NCBI GenBank assembly: GCA_015179125.1
Contig: WHVA01000239.1
Location: forward strand, 62,001-126,000
Direction of reading: 5' to 3'
DNA length: 64,000 bases
Source of the DNA: Gautieria morchelliformis
Lineage: Eukaryota > Basidiomycota > Agaricomycetes > Gomphales > Gomphaceae
A program made the position numbers and the translations under genes. A model generated the notes under the pieces. That model was given only the letters and a program-made list of their open reading frames with translations, was not told where the DNA came from and did not search any database. Positions 35,568 to 46,752 of this stretch are shown here, piece after piece. Within the stretch, counting starts at the first letter, position 1; every line of letters starts with the position of its first letter.

Positions 35568-35582
35568 GGTTATGGGCCCCGC
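35568..35582 (+). promoter_or_regulatory. Copia primer-binding site (half-tRNA iMet type)
   Basis: GGGTTATGGGCCCCG is complementary to the anticodon stem-loop expected of fungal initiator tRNA-Met, the half-tRNA priming mode known for Copia and Ty5. The shared core GGTTATGGGCCCCG also follows the 5' LTR of the unrelated Copia element at 51442-55948. Confidence 0.75.
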
Positions 35583-38500
35583 AGACACTTCGCAGAAGCT
35601 TTTGGGTGTGGAGAAGCTTGCAACAGATGGAAGTAATTGGCCTCTGTGGCGAGCTACTCTCACAAGTTATTTTGAGTCCAAAAATCTACTCAGGCATATA
35701 GAAGGGAGAGCCATTCGACCTCCTGATCCTCCAGTCATGCCCCCAGGCCATATTCTCACAGAAGCTGAGGAAACTCAGATAGAGAAGGCTGAGGAGAAGC
35801 TGGAGAAATATCTTGCCAGAGAAGGACAGGCCAAAACCCAAATAATCGTCTCAGTGTCAGAGTCACTAGCTCTGATGCTACAGAAGAGACATACAGCAAA
35901 AGAAGTCTGGGATGCATTGGTCAATGAGATGACCAAAAAGCCCAAGATGGTCCTCACCAACCTACAGAGACAGCTTCGCAGTATGAGGTGTCCTGAGGAT
36001 GGAGACTTGAGAGATCACTTGGACAAGGCCCAAGACCTCTATGCTCGTCTCAATGAGATGGGAGCCAGAATTTCTGAAGGAGAGTTCACCGACATTATCC
36101 TTGCATCACTTCCACCCTCCTATGAGGCAGTTATGAATGCCCTTACCACGTCGCTCGAAGAATGTGGAATGCCCTTAGTGCCTGATGATATTATCAGAGT
36201 ACTAAAGGCTCAATACGACAGGAGAAAGACTCTCAATATTTCACAAGAAGAGCAGGCATTTATTGGTTCATCTACGAAAGGGCAGAAGGGCCGGAAAGAC
36301 CCGAAGATGTCTACATGCACTAATTGCCACAAGCCTGGACATGCTATAGAGAGTTGCTGGGCTAAAGGAGGTGGTAAAGAAGGCCAGGGGCCACGTCAGA
36401 AGAAGAAAGCGAAAGCCAAAAAGAAGAAGGGCAAAGCCAAGGCGAATGTTGCCGAAGAAGTGTCCTCTGAGGAGGATGAGAGTGGCAGTCCAGCCGCTTT
36501 CGCCAACTTCGACTGCTCTAATTTGAGTAGTTTATCTCTGGACACTGTTGTTATTCTCGACACTGGAACGACCGCACATATGACCCCTCACAAGAATTTA
36601 TTGAGGGATTACAGTCCATTCTCACAGCCGCGCACAATTCGTGCAGCCAACAAAGGCACTTTTGATGCCTTCGGTTCAGGCTCACTCGTGCTATCTAACA
36701 AGGTTGGAGATAAGACTGTGAACATTACATTGAAGGATACGTTCTACGCGCCAAAAATGGCTGTTACCCTCATCTCGATCGGCCGGTGCGATGATGCAGG
36801 CTATAACACACAAATAGCTGATCAGAAATGCACAATATCCAATCGTAAAGGCAGGATATTGATGCAAGCACCGAAGCTGAATGGCTTATATCGATTTGAT
36901 TTGCAACACACAAGTGCCGAAGCGCATGTATGCGCATCAGCCATGGAAATACATCAAAAAATGGGGCACATTTCACAAAAGTCCCTACAGCACTTGCTCA
37001 ACCGTGGCATGATATTAGGCATTGAATTGAGCTCAAAAGGTGACAAGGTTGTTTGCGATGCGTGCATTCAGGCGAAGATTGCACGCAAATCACTTCCTCA
37101 GGAACCCAGAAGCCGATCATCAAAATTCGGTGACAGAATTTATTCTGATGTCTGGGGACCAGCGAGACACTCCACAATTGACAAGAAATCCTATTATGTG
37201 TCTTTCATTGACGACTACTCAAGAGAATCGGTTATCTATTTGATGGCAAACAAATCGGAAGCATTTTCAAAATACAAACTCTACGAGGCCTTGATGCTTC
37301 GACAGAGGAATATGCACATCAAAGCACTTGTTTCCGACAGAGGGGGCGAATACACAAGCTCAGAATTTGAACAGCATTTGGCCAAGCAAGGCACGAAGCA
37401 TCGGTTAACCGTGCACGACACCCCAGAGTCAAATGGTGTTGCTGAACGTTTAAACCGAACTCTAGTTGAAAGAGCTCGTGCCATGCTATTGGAATCAAGT
37501 CTTCCTAAGACTCTATGGGGGCATGCAATTCTGCACGCCAACTATCTTAGGAATCGGACACATACAAGAGCTTTGCCAGACAAAACCCCTTTTGAAATGA
37601 TCCATCACGAGAAACCGAACCTGAAAGACATACACGTGTGGGGAATTGAAGTCTACGTTAAAGTCAAAGAGGGAAACAAACTAGCAGCCCGTGCCAAAAG
37701 AGCTCGGTGGATAGGAATCTCTGGACAGAGCCATGGTCACTGCATCTACTGGCCTGACTCTCAGAAGGTTTCTGTCGAGCGGAATGTTATATTTGACTCA
37801 GAGATGAAGGGGGGTAAAGCTCCAATCATTTCTATTGAAGAGTCACAGCTACCTACGTCCAGAAAAATGGTACAGGCCATCTCGGCGCCAGCACCTATGC
37901 CTAGCTGCTTAGTCAGCGAAGAGGCAAAGATCGAGGAAATTGATGATGATGAACCAGAGGAACGTCTGAAAGAGCTGCAACCCAGTCAGACTGTTGATGC
38001 CAGACCTAAAGAAGCTGCTCCAACAAGGAGAAGCGAGAGAATCCGTCAGCAGCAGGCGCAGCCGGCCCCAAGTGGTCCCGTAACAAGATCTCAAACTAAG
38101 AGACATGCTGGTGCAGATATCACTACACTAGCTTACGAGGACATTGAGGACCATCAAGACAAATTATTGAACAAGATTTATCCTCTGTCACTGACGGCAT
38201 CAGTGATTATAACCTTGCCATCAGTACACTTTCGACCTCCGATCAAAACAAAGATAATGTGCTGCCGGATTTGAATCAGACCGAGCCTAGCAATGCAGAT
38301 GAAGCCTTAAATGATCCTATGTGGAAAGCATCGATGGATAAAGAGTATAAGGTGCTACTCGACAAAGGTGTATGGGAAGTGGTTAAACCACCTCCTGGGG
38401 CAAATATTGTCGGAAATAGATGGGTATTCCTCTGGAAACGCAATCCAGAAGGTGAACCCATCACACCTAGATCGAGGATGGTCGCCCAAGGCTTTACACA

Positions 38501-39820
38501 AAGTTTTGGAGTTGACTACAATGAAACCTATGCACCTGTTGCTCGGATGACTTCCTTACGGATTATATGTGCCATTGCTGCCAGGAACAACTGGCCTATT
38601 CACCAAATGGATGTGGACAGTGCGTATTTGAATGCTACACTGCCAGAACCTATTTACATGAGACAGCCGTATGGATATGAGACCGGAGACAAAGATGATG
38701 TCCTCCTGCTGAAGAAAGCACTTTACGGCCTCAAACAGTCTGGAAGGGAATGGTACAAACGTCTGAGTGGTGAATTTCTCAAGTTAGGATTCACTAAATC
38801 AGCTTCGGATGGAGCTGTATTTTGCAGACGTGGACCGAGAGGGCATGCATTATTGCAACGGCGGTAGACGACCTCACTATCACAGCTGAGAGTCAACCAA
38901 TCCTCGATGAGGTAAAGCATGACCTTGCCCAGGTTTTTAGTATGAAAGACCTAGGCGAGATTCACTGGCTTTTGAACCTCAAAATCGAAAGAGATTGGAA
39001 TAACAAATCGATTGCAATATCACAAGCCACATACATCCAGAAAATCATCAAAAAATTCAATCTGGATGATGCCAAAACATTTTCCACGCCTCTCGACCCA
39101 GCCGTTAAATTATCCAGGGACCAATGCCCTTCCACAGATGAAGACAAACAGAAGATGTCAAGAATTCCATACAGACAAGCGATAGGATCATTGATGTGGG
39201 CAGCAGTAGCCACTCGACCGGACATTGCGTTCGCAGTGTCATTACTTTCTCAATTCCTCGAAAACCCAGGTCCAACACATTGGCATGCAGTCAAACGTGT
39301 CTTTAAATATCTAAAAGGCACGATGGACTACAAATTGACACTTGGGAAAAATCGAGACGGCCTCATTGGGTATTCAGATGCGGATTGGGCTTCTCAAGAG
39401 CACAGGCACTCATACTCGGCTTATATTTTTCAGATTGATGGAGGGACAGTATCATGGAGTTGTCAAAAACAATCCATAGTAGCCCTATCATCAACTGAAG
39501 CCGAATTCGTTGCCCTGACTCATGCGAGTAAAGAAGCCTTATGGATGCGCCACTTTATTTCTGAAGTATTCCAACCGCTGAATTGTCCCATCAAACTTTA
39601 TTCAGACAATCAATCAGCCATTGCCATCGTCTATGGCACTCAACAACACACGAGGACCAAGCATTTCGACATTAGATTATATTTCATCCGAGATATAGTC
39701 GAAGATGAAGAAATTAAGCTTGTGTACCTACCAACGGAACACATGCTAGCCGATCTTCTCACTAAAGGACTTCCTAGTCCTAGAGTGAGAATCCTCAACG
39801 AGAGAATCGGAATATATTAA
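35572..39820 (+). pseudogene. Copia Gag-Pol polyprotein
   Basis: Starts at ATG 35572 (MGPADTSQK), inside the primer site. The first frame is 900 codons: Gag, a CCHC knuckle CTNCHKPGHAIESC (about residue 246), protease ILDTGTTAHM (about 327), GAG-pre-integrase, and integrase with D in YSDVWGP (about 525), D in VSDRGGEY (about 588) and E in VAERLNR (about 625). Reverse transcriptase follows after a -1 frame change near 38160-38200 (WVFLWKRNP, QMDVDSAYLN). A second -1 change lies near 38842 within GGG, then the VDD box (ATAVDDLTI) and RNase H (YSDADWAS, LYSDNQSAI), ending at the TAA 39818-39820. Two frameshifts make this copy non-functional as read. Confidence 0.9.
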
Positions 39821-39833
39821 GCTTGAGGGGGCG

Positions 39834-40328
39834 TGTTGGGTGCATTTATGCTCCTGCACCAAAATCAAGCATAATATATTCAATTTATTGTGTGGTGTTT
39901 CAATATTTTCTCATACTGTTCTTGTACCATGCGTCCATTTCTCTGCTTATTTTCGAAATTTTCTAGTCACTCTCTATCTCTCCATTTCATTCTGTTATTT
40001 CTACTTTCACAGGCGGCTGCACCCAGCGGAGTTTGAAATGACTTCGACGCGCGAGCCCTTGGGCGCTAAAGGGCCGGGTGCAAGTATATGCCTTCTGAGA
40101 CAGGATTACACTCCTCTCTCAGTGACAATAAATTCACTGAGAGAGGCGAGTAGTATCTTTCATATTTATATAGCATGTTGACTGAAAATCATGTAGTATA
40201 TTTGATTCTAGGTATTGTATTAATACATCAGTGACAATAAATTCACTGAGAGAGTATATTTGATTCTAGATTCTAGCTTTCTAAGAACTCTACCGAACCT
40301 TCCCTGCCATAGCCCCTAGTTGCCAACA
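39834..40328 (+). repeat. 3' LTR of the 35-kb Copia element
   Basis: 495 bp partner of 35071-35565, starting 13 bp after the pol stop. Confidence 0.97.
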
Positions 40329-41549
40329 CCCATTTCCGTGTTCGTTCCGATCACTATTGTCATGTTCGGCAACCGATATTCGCTGATTCGTGCCCGTTAC
40401 CACCGCCACGCCGTTAAACGCATGACCAACGGTTTTGGACTGACTTGACAAGTCATCACTGGGTCTACTACCTCCGCTGTTCGACCCTCCTCTGATGGTG
40501 TTCTGATAGTTGGATTTCCATGACCAGTGTATTTCCTACACCTTGGTATCCCCATTTTCCCTTTCGCTACTCCTCCTCGGTATTCGCTCGGCTTCGCCCT
40601 CTACCTCCACCTCTCCTCCACTAGGTCACCTCTGTTCACCCTTCCTTGCATTTCGCCAAACGGCGAGTCGCTGCTCGCATCATTCGCTAGCAGGCACACC
40701 ATCAAATACGATCGATACCATTCACCCGGCATGATGGTCCATCATTAACCCCATCGTCTTCTTAAATCCAACCCCATTGGGCGTTCGTATGGTCGGAGTA
40801 TGTTCGCAGGGCATCCCCTCCATAGGCCGTGGGGAATCAACCCAGTAGACCAAGAGTCCATGCAGGGTAGCATGTACACGGGTCCCAAGACATGGTTTTG
40901 TCCATAAATGCCTTCGCCACCTCTACTCTCTGTCGTTTCATGTGTTCCCCTTTCTTACATTCTATTGTATGTTTATTTCATCTATGTTGTATCATGACTG
41001 CGCACCCCTATCCAACCCTGACTTGTGACGGCCTCTTTCCTATTCGCTGATACCTTACGAGCATTCGATATAAGTAGTTTACATTCACATGTACATTCCC
41101 CAGTTCAATTATCATACGTCGTCCATCTTGTGCAAACTTGACCTCGCTGTGATCATCATCTTGAGCCTCTCCTTGAAGATTTCTATCTTCAACCAGCCAA
41201 GGACTTAGGCATCACTGGTGAGTTCTCATACTTCGCCTTCGTTACCTTAGCCTTCAAACTACTTTCTGTGCTGTTCGCGAAGGGCTCCGAAGGAGCACCT
41301 TCGCCAGCGAAGGGACCGTCGAAACTTAGACAGCCCTTCCGCGATATCTTGCACATTGCGTCATCAAGTGCCGCGAGCTATTTTGCTACGACTGTAGATA
41401 GGGTGAGCCCCTTTCAGGCAACCCTTTTGTTTCGTGAACATTCATCGGTTCACTTATTCGCCGAACGGCATACTTATTCGCACAAGTTATTCGGGCATTT
41501 GTTGTGTTCACTAATACACGATATTAACGCCTAAAAACCAATCTTGACA

Positions 41550-42053
41550 AGTAGATAGGGTTGTTATTTGGAGGGACAAAACAGGTATGGGTAAGAGTGG
41601 TGGAAAATGAGTCAGAGTCTGGTGGGAAAAAAGGTTCAGGTCCGCCAAGGAGGGCAGAAAGCTGTGCAAAGGATTGGTACAGGGAAGGGCGACCCACAAA
41701 GGAGTATGGCTTTCCCGCGAATAAACAAGGCTCAGGCGTGCCAGGGGAGGCAGGAATCTGTATAGAGGGGTGTTGGAGGGGAGGTTGTCCCATGAAGGGG
41801 AATAGCGCAGGCCTTCCAAGTAGGGCAGGAGTCTGAGGGAATGTTCGTTGCGGGGGAACGCGACCTGCGAAATGGTGAGGCTGTCCCACAAATAGAAGCG
41901 GCACAGGCCTGTCAGGTGGGGCAGGAGTCTGTGTGAAAACTTGTTGTGGTGGTGGTTGTCCCGCGAATAGAAGTGGCATAGAGTGCATGTGTAGAAAAGG
42001 GTGATGAATAGATGGAATAAATGCTTTGACTATAGTTGTTAGTTCAATTATAC
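41550..42053 (-). pseudogene. Chromovirus Gag remnant with Pro-rich repeats
   Basis: On the minus strand this is the upstream continuation of the protease frame at 35010. It is built from about four degenerate copies of a roughly 30-residue Pro/Gln unit (GQPPPQQVFTQTPAPPDRP and similar). No knuckle is visible in the part kept. It begins abruptly at the LTR at 42054. Confidence 0.6.
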
Positions 42054-43082
42054 CGTCAAGATTGGTTTTTAGGCGTTAATATCGTGTATTAGTGAACACA
42101 GCGAATGCCCAAATAACTTGTGCGAATAAGTATGCCGTTCGGCGAATAGGTGAACCAACAAATGTTCACAAGATAAGAGGGTTACCCGAACGGAGCTCGC
42201 CCTATCTACAGTCACAGCAAAATAGCCCATCCCACTTGACGATGTAACGTGCAAGGTGTCAGGGAAGGGCTGTCTAAGTAGCGACAATCCCTTCGCTGGC
42301 GAAGGTTCTCCTTCGAAGCCCTTCGCTGACAGCACAGAAAATAGTTCGAAGGCTAAGGTCACGAAGATGAAGTATGAGAACTCACCAGTGATGCCTAAGT
42401 CCTCTTCTGGTTGAAGATAGAAATCTACAGGAGAAGGCTCAAGATGATGATCACAGCGAGGTCAAGTTTGCACAAGATGGACGTATGATAATTGAACTGG
42501 GGAATATACATGTGAATGTGAACTACTTATATCGAATGCTCGTAAGGTATCAGCGAATAGGGAAGAGGCCATTAGGAGTCAGGGTTGGATAGGGGTGCGC
42601 AGTCATGATACAACATAGATGAAATAAACATACAATAGAGTGAGAGAAGAGGGCGAACATGAAACGATGGAGAGTAAAGGTGGCGAAGGCACCTATGTAC
42701 GAAACCATGTCTTGGGACCTGCATATACACCACCCTGCATGGACTCTTCATCTGCTGGGTTGATCCCACACGACCTATGGGTAGGATGCCCCACGAATGC
42801 ATCCTGACCATATGAACACCTAAAGGGGGTTGGATCGAGAAGATGATGGGGCTAGTGATGAACCATCACGCCGGGTAAATGGTATCGATCGTATTTGATG
42901 GCGTGCCTGCTGGAGAAATGTGCGAGCAGCGAATAGCAGTTCGGAGAATGGGGTGAACAGTGAATGGAGTGAACATAGACGAAGAGTGGTCGAAGGGTGA
43001 GGCGAACTCTGGCAAAGATGCTAGGGAGTGATGAGGGGGAACGTAGAGGCAGCGGGGTAAGGGAAATAGACAGGTCATGACA
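42054..43082 (-). repeat. LTR, family C, minus strand, no TSD
   Basis: About 1029 bp matching the other family copies in reverse. The expected terminal T at 42054 is C. Flanks are TATAC on the left and CATCC on the right, not a duplication. The left flank is Gag of one chromovirus and the right flank is pol of element B type, so it marks a rearrangement joint, probably LTR-to-LTR recombination. Confidence 0.8.
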
Positions 43083-43110
43083 CATCCTTGACTCTGCATC
43101 GCTGGTGACA
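43083..43110 (+). other. Displaced element B pol scrap at the inversion joint
   Basis: Reads ATCCTTGACTCTGCATCGCT, then GGTGACA, giving ILDSASLVT. This is the sequence found on the minus strand at 33685-33715 (ILDSASLLTS), directly upstream of IQQGQL. At 43106-43110 (TGACA) it switches to element R protease leader. It is the missing partner of the 6900-6904 joint. Confidence 0.8.
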
Positions 43111-43840
43111 GGGGGAGGGTGATCCCCAACCCAACGACACTCCGGACAACGGAGACGCGCCTGCTGAAGAGTGGGACCCTGAGCCGTCCCAATACTATGA
43201 ATGGGACGAGGAGGTGGAAGACACCACCTACAGGTCCAGCACGATCAGATTCGCGCTGGAGGACGAAACCGCCATGAAGTTCATGGCGGCATGCACTTCG
43301 GTCATGCCAGACAAGGTGGCCGAGCCGGTGTATCACCACCGAAGCAAACACAGGATGCGGCCAACGCACCCGCGCAGTGAGAACCGTACCCTATCGGGGT
43401 ACTGGGAAATAAACAGCGTAAAAGCCCACTGCCTGCTAGATAGCGGCAGCGAAGGGGTACTGCTATCCCCCGAATTCATGTGAGCCACAGGGATGAAGAC
43501 ATTCTCCCTGGAGCAGCCAATCGCGCTGCAGCTAGCCTGCATAGGCAGCCGTTCCACGATCAACTATGGAACGAACACGACCATCAAATTTGGTCGTGAG
43601 ACATATGACGAATATTTCGACGTAGCGAACGTCAAATATTATGACGCTATCTTAGGGACACCGTTCCTAAGGAGATTCAGCATAACCCTGGACTTCTCGA
43701 GTCCAGGGACGATCTGCAAGGGGAACGAAGTGATCCCCACGGGAAAGCTCTCATTCGACGACGACAGATCGACGAACAAGGACAAGGGGCCATGGGTGAG
43801 CAGGATCACCCGGGCACCGAAGCCTAACCTGGCTCATTGA
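43111..43840 (+). pseudogene. Element R protease region
   Basis: After an acidic leader (AEEWDPEPSQYYEWDEE) comes an aspartic protease with LLDSGSEGVLL near 43435 and LGTPFLRRF near 43655. TGA at 43481-43483 (FM*ATG) and at 43838-43840 (LAH*GQED) interrupt a frame that otherwise runs on into reverse transcriptase. Both fit CGA arginine codons changed by CpG decay. Confidence 0.8.
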
Positions 43841-43867
43841 GGCCAGGAGGACGAGTCGCAGGACGAC

Positions 43868-45522
43868 TTGTCCTCGAACTCACCCTACAACCATAAGGAG
43901 AGGCGCTCTCACCTAACGGTGAAAGCGATGGGAAAGAGGAAAGCGGGTCCGCGCGCCGCGGGACCTAATAGACGCCAACAGCGCCTAATGGCTTCTAAGC
44001 CAACCACCACCATCATCCTCACGGATGATGACCTTCCTCGCCCCCATGAGGAATGGATGGAACAAATCACTGACTTAGTCAGTGGAATTCCATTAGAACT
44101 CCCACCACTACGGGAGATCAACCATGAGATCAACCTCATTTATCCCAACAAGCACATGCGGTATCGACTACCGAAGTGCCCCGAACACTTCCGAGAGGAA
44201 CTGTCGGCTAAGATAGAACGATACACCACTGCAAAGTGGTGGATTCCAGCAGTCGCGCAGCAGGCCGTGCCCATGCTGTGTGTGCCGAAGAAGAACGGTA
44301 CACTGCGAACCGTCTTCGATCTGCGCCAGCAGAATGAGAACACGGTGAAGGACGTCACGCCCTTCCCCATCAGGATATCATTCGCAGCGACATGGCTCGC
44401 TGTCGGTATCGAACAAAACTCGATATGTCAGAAGCATACGAGCAGATCTGGATCCATCTGGATCACGTAGCAAAGACTGCCTTTGCCACAATCCTTGGCA
44501 CCTTTAGGAGCCAAGTGATACAGATGGGAGACTGTAACGCCCCATCTACATTCCAACGGCTGATGACAGCCATTTTCTGCGACTGCATAGGTCACTTCGT
44601 CCATGTGTACATGGACGACATCTTCATATTCTCGCTCTCAATACAGGAGCATGAAGAGCATCTCTATATCGTCTTTGAAAGACTGAGGAAGAATCACCTC
44701 TTTCTGAGCAAGAAAAAGGTGGACCTCTATTCCATCCGAATGGAGTGTCTCGGCCATATCATTGATGGCCGAGGGGTACATGCTGACGAGGACAAGATGC
44801 AACGCATCCGCGAGTGGTGCAGGCCACGGACGTTCAACGACATCCAGTGTTTCCTCGGGCTGGTACAGTATCTGGCACACTACATGCCAGATGTTAGCGC
44901 ATTTACCACCCCACTATCGGGCTGTGCGCGTAATAACCGTCCATTCGAATGGACTCCACTACTAGACAAATGCTGGCAAAGCATTAAAGCATTGGCCTGT
45001 AAGGCCCCAATCCTGCATCCAGTAGACGCAAGGTGCCCAGAGCCGATCTGGGTGATCACCGATGGGTCAAAAGCCGGCATCGGTGCGGTCTACGGCCAAG
45101 GTCCTGACTGGAAAACCTGTCGACCTGCCGGCTTCTTGTCAAAGAAGTTCAGCGTTGCTCAGCAACACTACCGGCCTCACGAGCACGAGATGATCGCGGT
45201 GCTCAAGGCTCTCATGAAATGGGAGGACAAACTGCTGGGGCGAAGGATCACCCTCGTCACAGACCATAAAGGACTCGAGTACTTCGAGACCCAGAAGAGC
45301 CTATCTGACCGCCAGGTCAGATGGTGGGAGTTTCTCTCCCGGTTCAATTTCAACACCGTTCATGTCAACGGTGTAGAGAACAAGGTAGCGGACTGCCTGT
45401 TGCGCTACTACGAGAACGACACGAGTGATGACAATCACCCGGACCACGTCTTCGTGAACGCAGATGCGCATTTAGACCCGGACGGTGAGTTATTGCCCAC
45501 CGACCGGTATATCGAGCTGTGA
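43868..45522 (+). pseudogene. Element R reverse transcriptase and RNase H
   Basis: The frame continues from protease. The fingers region reads VPKKNGTLRTVFDLRQQN. A -1 frame change near 44390 is followed by TKLDMSEAYEQIW, the YMDD box (VHVYMDDIFIF, near 44610), connection sequences, and RNase H (VITDGSKAGIG, FSVAQQHYRPHEHE, VTDHKGLEYF). Canonical Ty3 order. The reading ends at 45522, and sequence up to 45699 shows no clear domain. Confidence 0.85.
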
Positions 45523-45699
45523 ACAGTGGCGACAAGACGCTCTAAACGCCTCGCTGAGAAGACAGAGGCGAGAGTAACGGAATCCGCCGCATTAAACGAG
45601 GGCTCACCAGAGCCTGCGAACGTTGCCACGTCATGCGATGACGACGACAATGTCAGAGTTATCGCCGCAGGAAATGACGGCACGCCTTTTGGATTAGGG

Positions 45700-46752
45700 T
45701 GTTAACTGGTGCCTTTTAACAAGTGAAATCTATTGCTCAGTGGTTGGAACCACTGTGTTCGCCTCTCTTCTGTGTGCTGACTAAGCCTTTCGAGGCGCGT
45801 CCGACACTGATGAATGAGAGTCACGTGACCGTGTCGACAGGAGAATGGTGTTGATCCAAGGGATAACCAAACCAAAAGCGTTCGCTTTTGAGGTAGTATA
45901 GAGTAAACAGTGATAGTAAACCCTCAACGAAGATTTGGAACAAACTATCAAGATTTGGACTCTGTAGCTATCAAACAAGACTACAGTAGTTTCAGGGGGT
46001 AAAAAAATCGATTCTGGATAATCTCGTTCATACATTTGTACTAGCTATTTATACTATGTTAACAGTAACTACTAGTGTGCAAGATACTGGACAGATGGGT
46101 CGAAAAACTACTTGTAACTGATGGGTGACTGATTTATAGTCATAAAGTCATGGGGTAATGGAAATAGTGTTAGGATTGTTTAGGCTTTGGAATAGAGATC
46201 TGTACCTGGCATACAAAGCCCCTGTCCACATGATGTTAGGATAGTAATCAGTCGGTCGTGTCATGAGGTTCAGATAGAAAAATGGAGTTGAATCTGCCCT
46301 GCCTAGCATAAATGCTAGGCTTGGTGATGGGGCCGCTGTCTCTGTGCCCTTTCTGTGGGGCAGCTAATTGAGTATGTGTACTGTGGATGACATTCTCAAG
46401 TCGCTCCACAGCACCCTATATTCCTGCGCAGTCTATTGTTCTCTGCGGCGTTTGGTGCCCGCACCCACTTGGTGCCTGTGGCCTGGCGCCTGTCAACGTC
46501 ATGGCCGATGCCATCACTCGATAGGCGTGCCGTCCCTGATCGACCGCACGTGGTTGATGCCCGAACTTCTGTACATTACCCGATCTATGGGTAATATAGC
46601 ATGTCGTAAATTCATGTGATCGTCGTCTGCACCGACGTCTATCATAAATGTCATTTCTATTTCTTTTTTGATCTTTTTCTTGTTTTTCTTTCTTTATTAG
46701 TTTCTTTTATATATAAATGATTTAAAATGGGATAGTTGCGTTTATCACAACA
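45700..46752 (-). repeat. Solo LTR A2 within element R pol
   Basis: 1053 bp with TGTT and AACA ends, matching 3284-4340. It lies between RNase H and integrase. Flanks TAGGG and GCGCC do not match, so the insertion was followed by loss or by recombination between copies. Confidence 0.85.

Larger units (their letters stand above)
35071..40328 (+). mobile_element. Complete Copia element (TSD CCCAT)
   Basis: 5258 bp with two 495 bp LTRs (TGTTGGGTGC...TTGCCAACA) that differ at one position I can find (A in the left, G in the right, in CATGCRTCC). CCCAT lies directly outside both. A primer site GGGTTATGGGCCCCG follows the 5' LTR, and the purine tract GCTTGAGGGGGCG precedes the 3' LTR. Recent insertion. 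Confidence 0.97.
35011..41549 (+). repeat. Solo LTR, family C, split by a Copia element (TSD AGTAG)
   Basis: The LTR occupies 35011-35070 and 40329-41549 and is flanked by AGTAG. Removing it and one AGTAG restores the chromovirus frame from NNNPIY to SASPVCLF. The Copia element entered at CCCAT, 60 bp from the LTR start. Confidence 0.9.
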
